Below are positions 30,097 to 39,004 of a stretch of DNA of 64,000 nt, one piece after another; position 1 is the first letter of the stretch; each line of letters begins with the position of its first letter. Made by a program: the position numbers and the translations under genes. The notes beneath the pieces are model-generated. The model searched no databases. It worked only from the letters and a program-made list of their open reading frames with translations, and was not told the DNA's origin. The stretch comes from CALKWS01 sp051020515 (lineage in GTDB: Bacteria > Actinomycetota > Actinomycetes > Actinomycetales > Beutenbergiaceae), in the NCBI RefSeq assembly GCF_051020515.1, contig NZ_CP194857.1, forward strand, positions 3,844,001 to 3,908,000, written 5' to 3'.

Positions 30097-30816
30097 ATGA
30101 CCGACGCCGCCGAGCTGACCGAGGACCCCGCCGACCCCGCCCAGGGTCCGGTGCGCACCCTGCTACAGGGACAGGACGTAGCCGACTTCGGGCCCGTCAC
30201 TCCGATGGCCCGCCGCGGCAACGTGCGCCGGATCACCGAAATAGGCGAGGACGTGCTGCACCGGCGCTGCCGCAGCATCACCGACTTCGGCACCGACGGC
30301 CTCGCCGCCCTGATCGACGACATGTTCACTACGATGCTCGTCGCCGAGGGTGTGGGCCTGGCCGCCAATCAGATCGGCGTGGACGCCCAGCTCTTCGTCT
30401 ACGACCTCACCGATGCCGACGGCGTGCGGCACGTGGGACACCTGATCAACCCAGCGATCGAGGTCATCTCCCCCGATGAGACCGAGGAGATGACCGAGGG
30501 ATGCCTGTCCGTCCCCGGCCCGGGGGCGGACCTGTACCGGCCCTACCACGTGCGCGTGCGCGGGGTGGATCAACACGGCGAGCCGCTGACTCATGAGGCC
30601 ACCGGCTACCTGGCCCGCTGCTTCCTGCACGAGACCGGTCACCTGCACGGACAGATCTACACCGACCTGCTCGCCAAGCGGGTGCGCAAACGGGTCCTGG
30701 CCGAGATGGCCGACCTGCGCGAGGAGGTGTTCACCCGGCGCACCGAGGTTGCCCTCCTGCTGGACAAGGAGCCCGCCCGGTATCCCGAACGGAGCGCGCT
30801 GGAGGACGGCAGGTAA
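30097..30816 (+). CDS. def: Peptide deformylase
   Basis: Removes the formyl group from nascent N-terminal Met; metal enzyme acting at the ribosome. 239 residues, longer than the usual 170 to 200: an N-terminal extension of about 45 residues precedes the fold. The three motifs are clear: GVGLAANQIG near residue 87, EGCLSVPG near residue 130 (metal Cys) and the HExxH helix as HETGHLHG near residue 175. ATG 30097 was preferred to GTG/ATG a few codons upstream for its -10 spacing. Divergent from argC. Confidence 0.94.
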   Translation: MTDAAELTEDPADPAQGPVRTLLQGQDVADFGPVTPMARRGNVRRITEIGEDVLHRRCRSITDFGTDGLAALIDDMFTTMLVAEGVGLAANQIGVDAQLFVYDLTDADGVRHVGHLINPAIEVISPDETEEMTEGCLSVPGPGADLYRPYHVRVRGVDQHGEPLTHEATGYLARCFLHETGHLHGQIYTDLLAKRVRKRVLAEMADLREEVFTRRTEVALLLDKEPARYPERSALEDGR

Positions 30817-30822
30817 TAGATT
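30817..30822 (+). promoter_or_regulatory. -10 hexamer of a leaderless promoter for the quinone oxidoreductase
   Basis: TAGATT starts directly after the def TAA stop and ends 6 bases before ATG 30829. Predicts a leaderless transcript in addition to any read-through from def. Confidence 0.5.
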
Positions 30823-30828
30823 GGCCTC

Positions 30829-31815
30829 ATGCAGGTCATCGAAGCGAAAGAACCAGGCGGCCCCGACGTCCTCCAGCTCCAGGAGCGCCCCGAGCCCACC
30901 CCGGCTCGCGGTGAGGTGGTGGTGGATGTGGCCGCTGCCGGGGTCAACTTCTACGACACCTACGTCCGCTCCGGGGTGTACTCGGCCGACTTCCCGCTCG
31001 TACTCGGCAACGAGGGCGCCGGTGAGGTGATCGCGGTCGGCGACGACGTCACCCACATCGCCGTGGGTGACCGGGTGGCCTGGGCCGGCAGCGGCGGAGG
31101 CTCCTATGCCAAGTTCCTGGCGATCGCGGCCACCAAGGTGGTCCCGGTGCCGGACAACGTCGACCTGCGCACGGCGGCCGCGGTCCCCCTGCAGGGGATG
31201 ACCGCGCACATGCTCGTCGAGGGTGCCTTCAATGTCCAACCCGGCCACGATGTGCTGCTCACCGCCGGCGCGGGTGGGGTGGGGCTGCTGCTCACCCAAC
31301 TGGCGGTGGCCCGCGGAGCGCGCGTGATCACCACGGTGTCCACCGAGGAGAAGGAACGCATGTCCCGGGCCGCCGGTGCGGCCGACGTGATCCGGTACGA
31401 CGCCTTCACCGACATGACCACCGAACTGTCCCAGGCGGTGCGCGACCTCACCGAAGGGCGCGGCGTGGATGTGGCCTACGACGGCGTGGGCAAGGACACC
31501 TTCGACGCCTCCCTGGCCAGCGTCCGGATGCGGGGCATGCTGGTGCTCTTCGGGGGAGCCTCCGGACAGGTGCCACCGTTCGACCTGCAGCGCCTGAACA
31601 GCGCCGGCTCACTGTTCGTCACCCGGCCCACGCTGTTCCACTACATCGCCGAGACCGACGAACTGCGCTACCGGGCCCGGGCGGTCTTCGCCGCCGTGGC
31701 CGAGGGCAGCCTCGACGTGCACATCGGTGCGCAGTTCCCGTTGGCCGAAGCCGCGCGCGCCCACCGGGCGCTGGAGGGCCGGGAGACCACCGGAAAGGTG
31801 CTGCTGCTCCCCTGA
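30829..31815 (+). CDS. NADPH:quinone oxidoreductase (zinc-free MDR family)
   Basis: 328 residues. Medium-chain dehydrogenase/reductase fold: N-terminal GroES-like domain with VNFYDTYVRSGVY near residue 40 and GNEGAGEV near residue 62, then a Rossmann domain with LTAGAGGVGLLLTQLA near residue 145 that should bind NADPH. The zinc ligands of alcohol dehydrogenases are absent, as in QorA. Cytosolic one-step quinone reduction is the family role; the actual substrate is unknown. Converges on the flavodoxin gene with a 30-base gap and no clear terminator. Confidence 0.88.
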   Translation: MQVIEAKEPGGPDVLQLQERPEPTPARGEVVVDVAAAGVNFYDTYVRSGVYSADFPLVLGNEGAGEVIAVGDDVTHIAVGDRVAWAGSGGGSYAKFLAIAATKVVPVPDNVDLRTAAAVPLQGMTAHMLVEGAFNVQPGHDVLLTAGAGGVGLLLTQLAVARGARVITTVSTEEKERMSRAAGAADVIRYDAFTDMTTELSQAVRDLTEGRGVDVAYDGVGKDTFDASLASVRMRGMLVLFGGASGQVPPFDLQRLNSAGSLFVTRPTLFHYIAETDELRYRARAVFAAVAEGSLDVHIGAQFPLAEAARAHRALEGRETTGKVLLLP

Positions 31816-31845
31816 CGACACACAGGGCCCCAGATCTCGAACCGG

Positions 31846-32343
31846 TCAGGCCACCGATGCCCGATCCGCCTGCACGGCGACGCGGCGCGCCCAGGCCTCG
31901 ATCGTGTCCCGATCGCGTTCATCCTTGCCGTGCGAGCCCATGAACCCGGCCAGCGCCCGTTCGGCCGGGCCGAGTTGGCCGGGATCCACCCGCCCTCCGA
32001 AGATCGGGTACTGGCCCCCGAAGTAGGGCGGTTGCTGTGGTTGGGCGTACCGGTCCTGCAGCGGGCTGGCGGTGACGTTCTTCATCCCGGAGGCGAACAC
32101 CCACACCGGCTTCGGCGCGAACTCACTCTCCAGACGGCGGGCGAACTGACGGGCGTGGGTCAGGATCCGGCCGATGTAGACCGCCGAACCGAGCACCACC
32201 GCGTCGTAGTCGGCCAATTCCTCCACCTGCTCCACCGACGACAACGTGACGGAGTGTCCGGTGTCGGCGAGGGCATCGCGGATCCAGCCTGCGAGTTCAT
32301 GGGTGGCGCCATAGGTGGAGGCCACCGCGACCAAGATCTTCAT
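31846..32343 (-). CDS. Flavodoxin-domain protein
   Basis: 165 residues with a flavodoxin fold: ILVAVASTYGATHELA at the N-terminus is the FMN phosphate-binding loop, and YDAVVLGSAVYIGRIL near residue 50 is the second FMN-contact loop. Similar to HemG-type protoporphyrinogen oxidase and to menaquinone-dependent flavodoxins, but the partner is unknown. Electron carrier or quinone-linked oxidoreductase in the cytoplasm is the safest reading. GGAGGT abuts the ATG, closer than normal, so start context is unusual. Single-gene unit downstream of pheT on the same strand. Confidence 0.82.
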   Translation of the reverse strand: MKILVAVASTYGATHELAGWIRDALADTGHSVTLSSVEQVEELADYDAVVLGSAVYIGRILTHARQFARRLESEFAPKPVWVFASGMKNVTASPLQDRYAQPQQPPYFGGQYPIFGGRVDPGQLGPAERALAGFMGSHGKDERDRDTIEAWARRVAVQADRASVA

Positions 32344-32420
32344 ACCTCCAGAGTGCCCCGCCGACCAGGCGTCTTCCAGGGACCTTGGTCCTCGGGCCCC
32401 TCCTCGCAGGCCCCTGGTGC

Positions 32421-34964
32421 TCAGGTCCGCAGCCGGGCTCCGTGCCGCTTGGCCGCCAGATCCACCACCGCCTCGCGTACGGCCGCGGCATCGGCGGCGG
32501 TCAGCGTCCGGTCCGGGGCTCGCAGCCGCAGCGCGAAGGCCAGGGACACCTGCTCGGCGCCGACGGACTCACCGGTGTATCGGTCGAACAGGTGCACCGC
32601 CTCGGCCAGGTCCCCGGCCGCCTCCTCGACCGTGGCCAGCACCTGGGCCGCCGGGACATCGGCCGGGACCACCAGCGCGATGTCCTCCTTGGCTGCCGGG
32701 TAGGTCGAGAGCGGAGCGAACTGCACCGGCTCCCGCGGTGCCACGCTCAGCATCGCGTCCAGGTCCACCTCGAAGGCCACGGTCCGCTCGGGCAGCCCCA
32801 GGGCGCTGACCACCTTGGGGGCCAGTTCACCTGCGTGGCCGAGCACCCGGCCGTCCTCGGCGCGCACCACCGCGCAACGCCCCGGGTGGAACGGCGCGGT
32901 GGTGGTCTCGGCCTCGATGCGCACCGGCACCCGGAGGACGTCCGCGATCCGGATCACCGCGGTGATGGCGTCGGTGTGGTCCGCCCGCCGCGCCGCGGTG
33001 TACACACCGGGCGGTTCGGCGTTGCCGGTCAGCACCCCGGCGACGTGGCGGGGCTGGTCCGGCACGGCCGCCTCGATCGCCGCCAGGTCCCGCGGTCCGG
33101 GCAGTACGCCCAGCGGCGGGAGCGGGCTGGCTTCGCGGGTGCCGGTGCCGACCGTGACCATGCCGACCTCGAAGATGCCCAGATCCGTCAATCCCCGGCC
33201 CACGTTGCGTACCGCGGCATCCACGAGCGTGTGCAGCAAGGTGGGGCGCAGGTAGGGCTGGTTGTCCGCCAGCGGGTTGGCCAGGCGCACCCGGAGCCGG
33301 CGCTCGTCGTCCTCGGCCAGGCCCAGTTCGTCATCGCGGGAGCCGGCCACGAACGGGTAGGTGAGCACCTCCACCAGGCCGATGTCGGCCAACACCTGGG
33401 CCACCCGGCGCCGGCGGCGCTGATCGGTGGTCAGCCCGCGTCCGGGCCGGGCCTGCTGCGGCAGCACCGAGGGAACCTGGTCATACCCGCGCAGCCGGAC
33501 CGCTTCCTCCACCAGGTCCGCCGCGGCGACCAGATCCGGGCGCCACGTCGGTGGAGTCACCACGAGGTGGCGCTCCTCGCCCTCATCCACCCGGGCTCCG
33601 AGTTCGGTGAGGGTCTCGACCACCTGCGTGGTGGTGTAGTCGACCCCGACCAGGCGGGCCGGCTCGGCGGCGTCCAACCGGATCGGCGCCGGCGGCGCCG
33701 TGCGGTCCAGGTCGGTGACCGCCGGGTCGGCACGTCCGCCGGCGTGGCGCACCAGCAGGTCCACCACCATCTGGGCGGCGACCGGCGGCAGAGCCGGGTC
33801 CACCCCGCGCTCGAACCGCTTGGCGGCCTCGGAAGGCAGCCGGTGGCGGCGTGCGGTCCGCGCGACGCTGACCGCATCGAAGTGGGCGGCTTCGATCAGC
33901 ACGTCGGTGGTGTCCTGGCTGACCTCGGTCGCGGCACCGCCCATCACACCCAGGCCGAGGATGCGCTCACCGTGGCCACCGGCGGAATCGGTGATCAGCA
34001 GATCTTCCGTGGCCAGGTCGCGTCGGACGTCGTCCAGGGTGACCAGGTGCTCGCCGGAGCGGGCCCGGCGCACCACGATCGGGGCGATGAGACTGTCCAG
34101 GTCGTAGGCGTGGATCGGCTGGCCGACGTCGAGCATCACGTAGTTGGTCACGTCCACGACCACCGAGATCGGGCGCATCCCGGCCTGGCGCAATCGGCGC
34201 GCCATCCACGGCGGGGTGGGCGCATCCGGGTCCACGCCGCGGACGATCCGGGTGGCGAAGCGGTCGCAGCCCGCCCGGCCGTGGATCGGTGCCTCGTCCT
34301 TGACCGCCACCTCGAATCCGTCCGGGGTCGGCTCCGGCGGGGCCTGGGCGAGCACCGGGTCGGTGAACTCCGCCCCGGTGGAGTGTCCGTACTCGCGAGC
34401 GATGCCGCGCACGCTGAAGCAGTACCCCCGGTCCGGGGTCACGTTGATCTCCAGTACGTCCTCGTCCAGGCCGAGCAGGCCGCGCGCATCAGTGCCGGGG
34501 GCGGGTGCGCCCTCGTCCAGCACGATGATTCCTGCCTCTGCCTCGGGCCCCTCGCCCACACCCAGCTCAGCCGCCGAGCAGATCATCCCGTCCGAGACGT
34601 GCCCGTAGGTCTTGCGGGCCGAGATGGCGAAGTCTCCGGGCAGCACCGCCCCGGGCAGGGCGACCACCACGGCGTCGCCGACGTCGAAGTTGTGCGCGCC
34701 GCACACGATGCCGCGACCCTGCTGCCCGGGCGGGTTGTGCTCACCCACATCCACCTGGGTCCATGAGATGGTCCTGCCGTTGGAGTGCTCCTCCTTGACC
34801 AGCTGCGCCACGCGTCCCACCACCAGCGGTCCGGTGATGTCGGGGGTGTGGATCTCCTCCTCCTCCAGGCCCACCCGGACCAGGTCGGCGGCCAGGTCGG
34901 CGGCACCGGTGCCGGCGGGCACCGTCACGTGCTCGCGCAGCCACTGCGCGGTGATGTAGGGCAT
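32421..34964 (-). CDS. pheT: Phenylalanyl-tRNA synthetase beta subunit
   Basis: 847 residues, normal size. N-terminal B1/EMAP-like tRNA-binding domain (CGAHNFDVGDAVVVALPGA near residue 87), the B3/B4 editing domain, B5 domains, the catalytic-like core and a C-terminal anticodon-binding FDX-ACB domain (FAPLSTYPAAKEDIALVVP near residue 760). Forms the alpha2-beta2 enzyme with PheS. ATG 34964 overlaps the pheS stop by one base (TGATG), so translation is coupled. Confidence 0.97.
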   Translation of the reverse strand: MPYITAQWLREHVTVPAGTGAADLAADLVRVGLEEEEIHTPDITGPLVVGRVAQLVKEEHSNGRTISWTQVDVGEHNPPGQQGRGIVCGAHNFDVGDAVVVALPGAVLPGDFAISARKTYGHVSDGMICSAAELGVGEGPEAEAGIIVLDEGAPAPGTDARGLLGLDEDVLEINVTPDRGYCFSVRGIAREYGHSTGAEFTDPVLAQAPPEPTPDGFEVAVKDEAPIHGRAGCDRFATRIVRGVDPDAPTPPWMARRLRQAGMRPISVVVDVTNYVMLDVGQPIHAYDLDSLIAPIVVRRARSGEHLVTLDDVRRDLATEDLLITDSAGGHGERILGLGVMGGAATEVSQDTTDVLIEAAHFDAVSVARTARRHRLPSEAAKRFERGVDPALPPVAAQMVVDLLVRHAGGRADPAVTDLDRTAPPAPIRLDAAEPARLVGVDYTTTQVVETLTELGARVDEGEERHLVVTPPTWRPDLVAAADLVEEAVRLRGYDQVPSVLPQQARPGRGLTTDQRRRRRVAQVLADIGLVEVLTYPFVAGSRDDELGLAEDDERRLRVRLANPLADNQPYLRPTLLHTLVDAAVRNVGRGLTDLGIFEVGMVTVGTGTREASPLPPLGVLPGPRDLAAIEAAVPDQPRHVAGVLTGNAEPPGVYTAARRADHTDAITAVIRIADVLRVPVRIEAETTTAPFHPGRCAVVRAEDGRVLGHAGELAPKVVSALGLPERTVAFEVDLDAMLSVAPREPVQFAPLSTYPAAKEDIALVVPADVPAAQVLATVEEAAGDLAEAVHLFDRYTGESVGAEQVSLAFALRLRAPDRTLTAADAAAVREAVVDLAAKRHGARLRT

Positions 34965-36013
34965 CAGCGGTCTCCCTGCAGCGAGAAGCGGATATCGCCT
35001 TCGACCATGTCGTGCATGTCATCGATGCCGTGGCGCAGCATCAGGGTGCGTTCCAGGCCCATGCCGAAGGCGAAGCCGGAGTAGACGTCCGGGTCCACGC
35101 CGCAGGCACGCAGCACGTTGGGGTGCACCATGCCGCAGCCACCCCACTCGATCCAGCCGGGCCCGCCCTTCTTCTGCGGGAACCACAGGTCCATCTCCGC
35201 ACTGGGTTCGGTGAACGGGAAGAAGCTGGGCCGGATCCGGGTGCGCGCATCCGGGCCGAACATCGCTCGGGCGAACTGGTCCAGCACCCCGCGCAGGTTC
35301 GCCATCGTCAAACCCTTGTCCACCGCCAGTCCCTCCACCTGGTGGAAGACCGGTGTGTGCGTGGCGTCGAGCTCGTCGGTGCGGAACACCTTGCCGGGGC
35401 AGGCCACGTACACCGGCACGCCGCGGGAGAGCATCGTGCGCGCCTGCACCGGGGAGGTGTGCGTGCGCAGCACCAGGTGCTCGTTCTGACCTGGGGTGTC
35501 ATCGGCGACGAAGAAGGTGTCCTGCATCTGCCGGGCAGGGTGGTCCGGGCCGAAGTTCAGGGCGTCGAAGTTGAACCACTCGTGCTCCACCTCCGGGCCC
35601 TCGGCGATGTCCCAGCCCATGGAGACGAAGAAGTCGCCGACCTCCTCACCGAGCACCTCCAGGGGGTGGCGTGCGCCCAGGACGTGCCGGTCCACCGGAA
35701 TGGTGACGTCGACCGCCTCGGTGCGCAGCACCTGCGCGTCCCGCTCGGCGGTGAGCACCTCCTGACGCTGCGCGATCACCTTGTTCACCTCGCCACGGGC
35801 CTGGCCCATCATGCGCCCGGCGGTGGCCTTCTGGGACTTCTCCAGGGAGCCGATCGCGCGGTTGGCCAGGGCCAGCGGGCTGGCGTCGCCGGTGTGCGCG
35901 AGGCGGGCCGCCTTGAGCTCATCGAGGTTGCCGGCCGCGGCTACCGCGTCCCTGGCGCGGGCAACGGCAGCACTAATGGCCTCTGCATCCAGAGGTGAGA
36001 GCGGGGTGGACAC
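34964..36013 (-). CDS. pheS: Phenylalanyl-tRNA synthetase alpha subunit
   Basis: Catalytic subunit, 349 residues. Class II motifs: GWDIAEGPEVEHEWFNFDAL region near residue 130, motif 2 around VFRTDELDATHTPVFHQVEG near residue 210, and motif 3 GFAFGMGLERTLML near residue 320. N-terminal coiled coil over about residues 10 to 85. GTG 36013 was chosen over the GTG eight codons upstream (36037) because GGAGA lies 9 bases ahead of it. A GC-rich leader with hairpins precedes it. Confidence 0.96.
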   Translation of the reverse strand: MSTPLSPLDAEAISAAVARARDAVAAAGNLDELKAARLAHTGDASPLALANRAIGSLEKSQKATAGRMMGQARGEVNKVIAQRQEVLTAERDAQVLRTEAVDVTIPVDRHVLGARHPLEVLGEEVGDFFVSMGWDIAEGPEVEHEWFNFDALNFGPDHPARQMQDTFFVADDTPGQNEHLVLRTHTSPVQARTMLSRGVPVYVACPGKVFRTDELDATHTPVFHQVEGLAVDKGLTMANLRGVLDQFARAMFGPDARTRIRPSFFPFTEPSAEMDLWFPQKKGGPGWIEWGGCGMVHPNVLRACGVDPDVYSGFAFGMGLERTLMLRHGIDDMHDMVEGDIRFSLQGDR

Positions 36014-36095
36014 GACGAACGTTCTCCAAATCGTCACTGCAGGGTGGTCTGGGGTTGCCCGCCCGGGGCGTGACTGCGTCGCTCAGCGACCGCGC

Positions 36096-36117
36096 GCCGG
36101 CCCGGAGACGGGCCGGC
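36096..36117 (-). promoter_or_regulatory. Hairpin in the pheS leader
   Basis: A perfect 9-base-pair stem (36096-36104 with 36109-36117) and 4-base loop, followed on the minus strand by a smaller GTCGC-TGA-GCGAC hairpin near 36078-36090. No T-rich tail follows, so a plain terminator is unlikely. A weak TATGCT -10 (36132-36137) would put both in the 5' leader. Regulatory role is a guess. Confidence 0.4.
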
Positions 36118-36200
36118 TAAATCGGCGCGGGAGCATATCCATGGCCCCATCATGGCACAGTCGCGCGCGCCCGCGGCCGGAAGGTGCGTCACACTGGAGC

Positions 36201-36884
36201 GTGCCGACCTCCTCTGCCTACCCAGCCTCCTCCGGCACCACCGACCCCGCCGCCGGGTACGAGGGTTTCATCGGCTGGGTGCTGTCCCTGATGGAGTCGA
36301 TCGGGGAAGTCGGGGTGGGCCTGGCGGTGCTGATCGAGACCTTCTTCCCCCCGATCCCCTCCGAGGCGGTGCTGCCCGGGGCGGGTTTCCTGGCCTACGA
36401 GGGCCGGATGAGTGCATGGGGAGCCTTCATTGCGGCCACACTCGCCTCGGTGCTGGGGGCATGGTTCTGGTACGGCATCGGGGCCGCGCTGGGTCCGGAC
36501 CGCACCCGGTCGGTGGTGCGCCGCATCCCGCTGCTGGATACCGGCGACGTGGACCGTGCGGCGGCCTTCTTCGCCCGGTGGGGAGCGATCGCCGTACTGA
36601 CCGGTCGGTGCGTGCCGTTGGTGCGCAGTTTCATCTCGATCCCGGCCGGTCTGGTGCGGATGAACCTCGGCGCCTTCACCGTCTACACCACGATCGGCTC
36701 GGGGCTGTGGAACGCAATCTGGATCGGTCTGGGTTTCGGCTTCGGCCCGGCCATCCAACCGGCACTACAACGCTGGAGCGGAGCGTTGTCCACCCTCACC
36801 CTGGTGGCGATCGGGCTCGCGCTGCTGGTGTTCGTGCTGCACCGGCTCCAACGCAGCCGGCGCCGGCGGCGCGAGGAGCCCTGA
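36201..36884 (+). CDS. DedA-family membrane protein
   Basis: 227 residues, DedA/SNARE-associated superfamily, implicated in lipid-carrier and membrane homeostasis. Seen: the family Glu/Pro block LIETFFPPIPSEAVLPGAGF near residue 50, the GRCVPLVRSFISIPAG motif near residue 135 with the conserved Arg residues, and four to five hydrophobic segments. The tail QRSRRRRREEP is basic. GTG 36201 is the first plausible start in frame; no strong Shine-Dalgarno sequence precedes it, so the start is uncertain. Divergent from pheS. Confidence 0.87.
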   Translation: MPTSSAYPASSGTTDPAAGYEGFIGWVLSLMESIGEVGVGLAVLIETFFPPIPSEAVLPGAGFLAYEGRMSAWGAFIAATLASVLGAWFWYGIGAALGPDRTRSVVRRIPLLDTGDVDRAAAFFARWGAIAVLTGRCVPLVRSFISIPAGLVRMNLGAFTVYTTIGSGLWNAIWIGLGFGFGPAIQPALQRWSGALSTLTLVAIGLALLVFVLHRLQRSRRRRREEP

Positions 36885-36925
36885 GGGCCGCAGGACCTCT
36901 GACCGCCGGGGGTCGGTGCTGTCGG

Positions 36926-36931
36926 TAGGGT
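36926..36931 (+). promoter_or_regulatory. -10 hexamer of a leaderless promoter for the PLP aminotransferase
   Basis: TAGGGT ends 6 bases before ATG 36938, in the short gap after the DedA gene. No Shine-Dalgarno sequence lies between. Confidence 0.5.
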
Positions 36932-36937
36932 GGACGC

Positions 36938-38032
36938 ATGGCCGTTGAACCTGCACCGATCTCCTTTGCCCGTGGCGCCCCGTCGCTGGACATCATCGAC
37001 GTCGACGGACTGCGCCGAGCCGCCGAGCGCGCCTTCAGCAAGGACCCCGCCGGTTCCTTCGCCTACGGCACCGCCGTGGGGTACAAGCCGCTGCGGGCGT
37101 GGATCGCGCAGCGCCACGGCGTCGCCGAGGACCAGGTGCTCGTCACCAACGGGTCCATGCAGGCCGACGCATTCCTCTTCCAGACCCTGGTGCAGGCCGG
37201 AGACGGTGTGATCGTCGAACGGCCAAGCTACGACCGGACGCTGCTGTCCCTGCGAGGACGCGAAGCGAAGGTGCACCCGGTCGAACTCGAGGCCGACGGG
37301 GTGAACGTGAGCGCGATGGCCGAACTGCTCGCCGGCGGGACACCGGTGACGTTGGCGCACATCATCCCCAACTTCCAGAACCCGGCCGGCTACACCCTCT
37401 CCGGTGAGAAGCGCCGGGCCCTGGTGGCCCTGGCCCGGGAGTATGACTTCACCATCTTCGAGGACGATCCCTACGTGGAACTGCGGTTCACCGGGACCAC
37501 CGAACCCACCATGTTGTCCCTGGCCGGTGGCGATGAGGTGGTCTACGCCTCCTCCTTCTCCAAGACCGTGTGCCCGGGGATCCGGGTGGGCTACCTGGTG
37601 GGCGACGCGGACCTGATCGCCACGATCACCAAGTTGGCCACCTCCACCTACATCTCGCCGTCGATGGTCTCGCAGTCGATCGTGAACGAGTTCGTCCGGG
37701 GTGGCTCCTTCGACTCCTCCATCGAGACGGTCAAGACCGCGCTGTCCCAGCGCGCCAAGCGCCTGGGCGAGGCGTTGCGGGCGGAGTTGCCGCAGGTGAG
37801 TTTCGTCGAGCCCGAGGGGGGTTACTTCCTGTGGGTGCAGTTGCCCGAGGGGGTCGACGGCGACGCGCTCACCGAGGCCGCGGCCAAACGCGGAGTCGCG
37901 GTGGTCAAGGGCTCGGACTTCGTCACCGACGGTTCCCGGGACGCGATCCGCCTGGCCTACTCCGGGGTCGGCCTGGAGGAGATCAGCGAGGGCGTGACCC
38001 GCCTGGCCCAGGCCTTCCGCGAGGTCGCCTGA
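36938..38032 (+). CDS. PLP-dependent aminotransferase (2-aminoadipate/MocR-catalytic-domain type)
   Basis: 364 residues, fold type I. Seen: TNGSMQADAFLFQTLV near residue 70 (PLP phosphate loop), PNFQNPAGYTLS near residue 145, FEDDPYVELRF near residue 180 (PLP-nitrogen Asp and Tyr), and SSFSKTVCPGIRVGYL near residue 210 with the Schiff-base Lys. There is no N-terminal GntR domain, so it is an enzyme, not a MocR regulator. Substrate unknown; broad amino-acid/2-aminoadipate transaminases are closest in style. Followed within 9 bases by the dehydratase gene. Confidence 0.87.
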   Translation: MAVEPAPISFARGAPSLDIIDVDGLRRAAERAFSKDPAGSFAYGTAVGYKPLRAWIAQRHGVAEDQVLVTNGSMQADAFLFQTLVQAGDGVIVERPSYDRTLLSLRGREAKVHPVELEADGVNVSAMAELLAGGTPVTLAHIIPNFQNPAGYTLSGEKRRALVALAREYDFTIFEDDPYVELRFTGTTEPTMLSLAGGDEVVYASSFSKTVCPGIRVGYLVGDADLIATITKLATSTYISPSMVSQSIVNEFVRGGSFDSSIETVKTALSQRAKRLGEALRAELPQVSFVEPEGGYFLWVQLPEGVDGDALTEAAAKRGVAVVKGSDFVTDGSRDAIRLAYSGVGLEEISEGVTRLAQAFREVA

Positions 38033-38040
38033 GCCCGCCG

Positions 38041-38994
38041 GTGCTGCCCGAGGACGTACCCGCGGCGGCCCACCGGATCGCTGCGCATGTGCACCGCACC
38101 CCGGTGCTGACCTCACGGCGTCTGGATGACCGGGTGGGTGCCCGGGTGTTCCTCAAGTGCGAGAACCTGCAGCGCGCCGGTGCCTTCAAGGTCCGGGGTG
38201 CCTTCAACGCGCTGCTCCAGCTGGCCCCGGCCCAGGCGGCGGCCGGGGTGATCGCCTACTCCTCGGGTAACCACGCCCAGGCGATCGCATTGGCTGCCGG
38301 TGAGTTGGGCGTCCCGGCCACGATAGTGATGCCCCACGACGCCCCCGAGGTGAAGGTCGCCGCGACGAAGGGCTACGGCGCCGACGTGGTGCGGTACGAC
38401 CGTTACGCCCAGACCCGGGAGCAGCTCGGCGCGGACCTGGCCCGCGAGCGCGGGCTAACGTTGATCCCCCCGTACGACCATCCGCACATCATCGCCGGGC
38501 AGGGCACCGCGGCCGCCGAACTCCTGGCCCAGGCTCCCGGGCTGGACGTGGTGCTGGCCCCACTGGGCGGGGGCGGGTTGCTCGCCGGCACCATCCTGGC
38601 GGCGCGGGAGGCGGCCCCGGCGGCCCGGATCTACGGGGTGGAGCCCGAGGCCGGGGACGACGGGCTCCGCTCGTTGCGCGCCGGTCGGATCGTGCACATC
38701 GACACCCCACGCACCATCGCCGACGGCGCCCAGACGCAGGCGCTGGGCGAGTGGACCTTCCCGATCATCTCCGGCGGCGCCGCCGATGTGCTCACCGTGA
38801 GCGACGATGCCTTGCGTGAGGCGATGCGAGTGCTGGCCATGACGACGAAGCTGGTGGCCGAACCCACCGGTGTGCTCGCGCTGGCGGGGCTGCTGACGCA
38901 CACCGAGATCGTCCGGGGTGGGCGCATCGGGGTGATCGTGTCCGGCGGGAACGTGGACCTGAACCGCTATGCCGCACTGATCGCCACCCAGTAG
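38041..38994 (+). CDS. Threonine/serine dehydratase family PLP enzyme
   Basis: 317 residues, fold type II. The PLP Lys is in AGAFKVRGAFNALL near residue 45, SSGNHAQAIALAA near residue 72 binds substrate carboxylate, and the glycine-rich PLP-phosphate loop APLGGGGLLAGT is near residue 175. No C-terminal ACT/regulatory domain, so it resembles catabolic dehydratases or serine racemase-like enzymes rather than feedback-controlled IlvA. GTG 38041 is the first start after the preceding stop. Its TAG stop is also the first half of the next gene's -10. Confidence 0.87.
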   Translation: MLPEDVPAAAHRIAAHVHRTPVLTSRRLDDRVGARVFLKCENLQRAGAFKVRGAFNALLQLAPAQAAAGVIAYSSGNHAQAIALAAGELGVPATIVMPHDAPEVKVAATKGYGADVVRYDRYAQTREQLGADLARERGLTLIPPYDHPHIIAGQGTAAAELLAQAPGLDVVLAPLGGGGLLAGTILAAREAAPAARIYGVEPEAGDDGLRSLRAGRIVHIDTPRTIADGAQTQALGEWTFPIISGGAADVLTVSDDALREAMRVLAMTTKLVAEPTGVLALAGLLTHTEIVRGGRIGVIVSGGNVDLNRYAALIATQ

Positions 38995-38997
38995 CGT
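38992..38997 (+). promoter_or_regulatory. -10 hexamer of a leaderless PrimPolC promoter, overlapping a stop codon
   Basis: TAGCGT ends 7 bases before ATG 39005. Its TAG is the stop codon of the dehydratase gene, so the repair pair can be transcribed independently from inside the upstream gene's end. Confidence 0.55.
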
Positions 38998-39004
38998 TTA
39001 GCGC

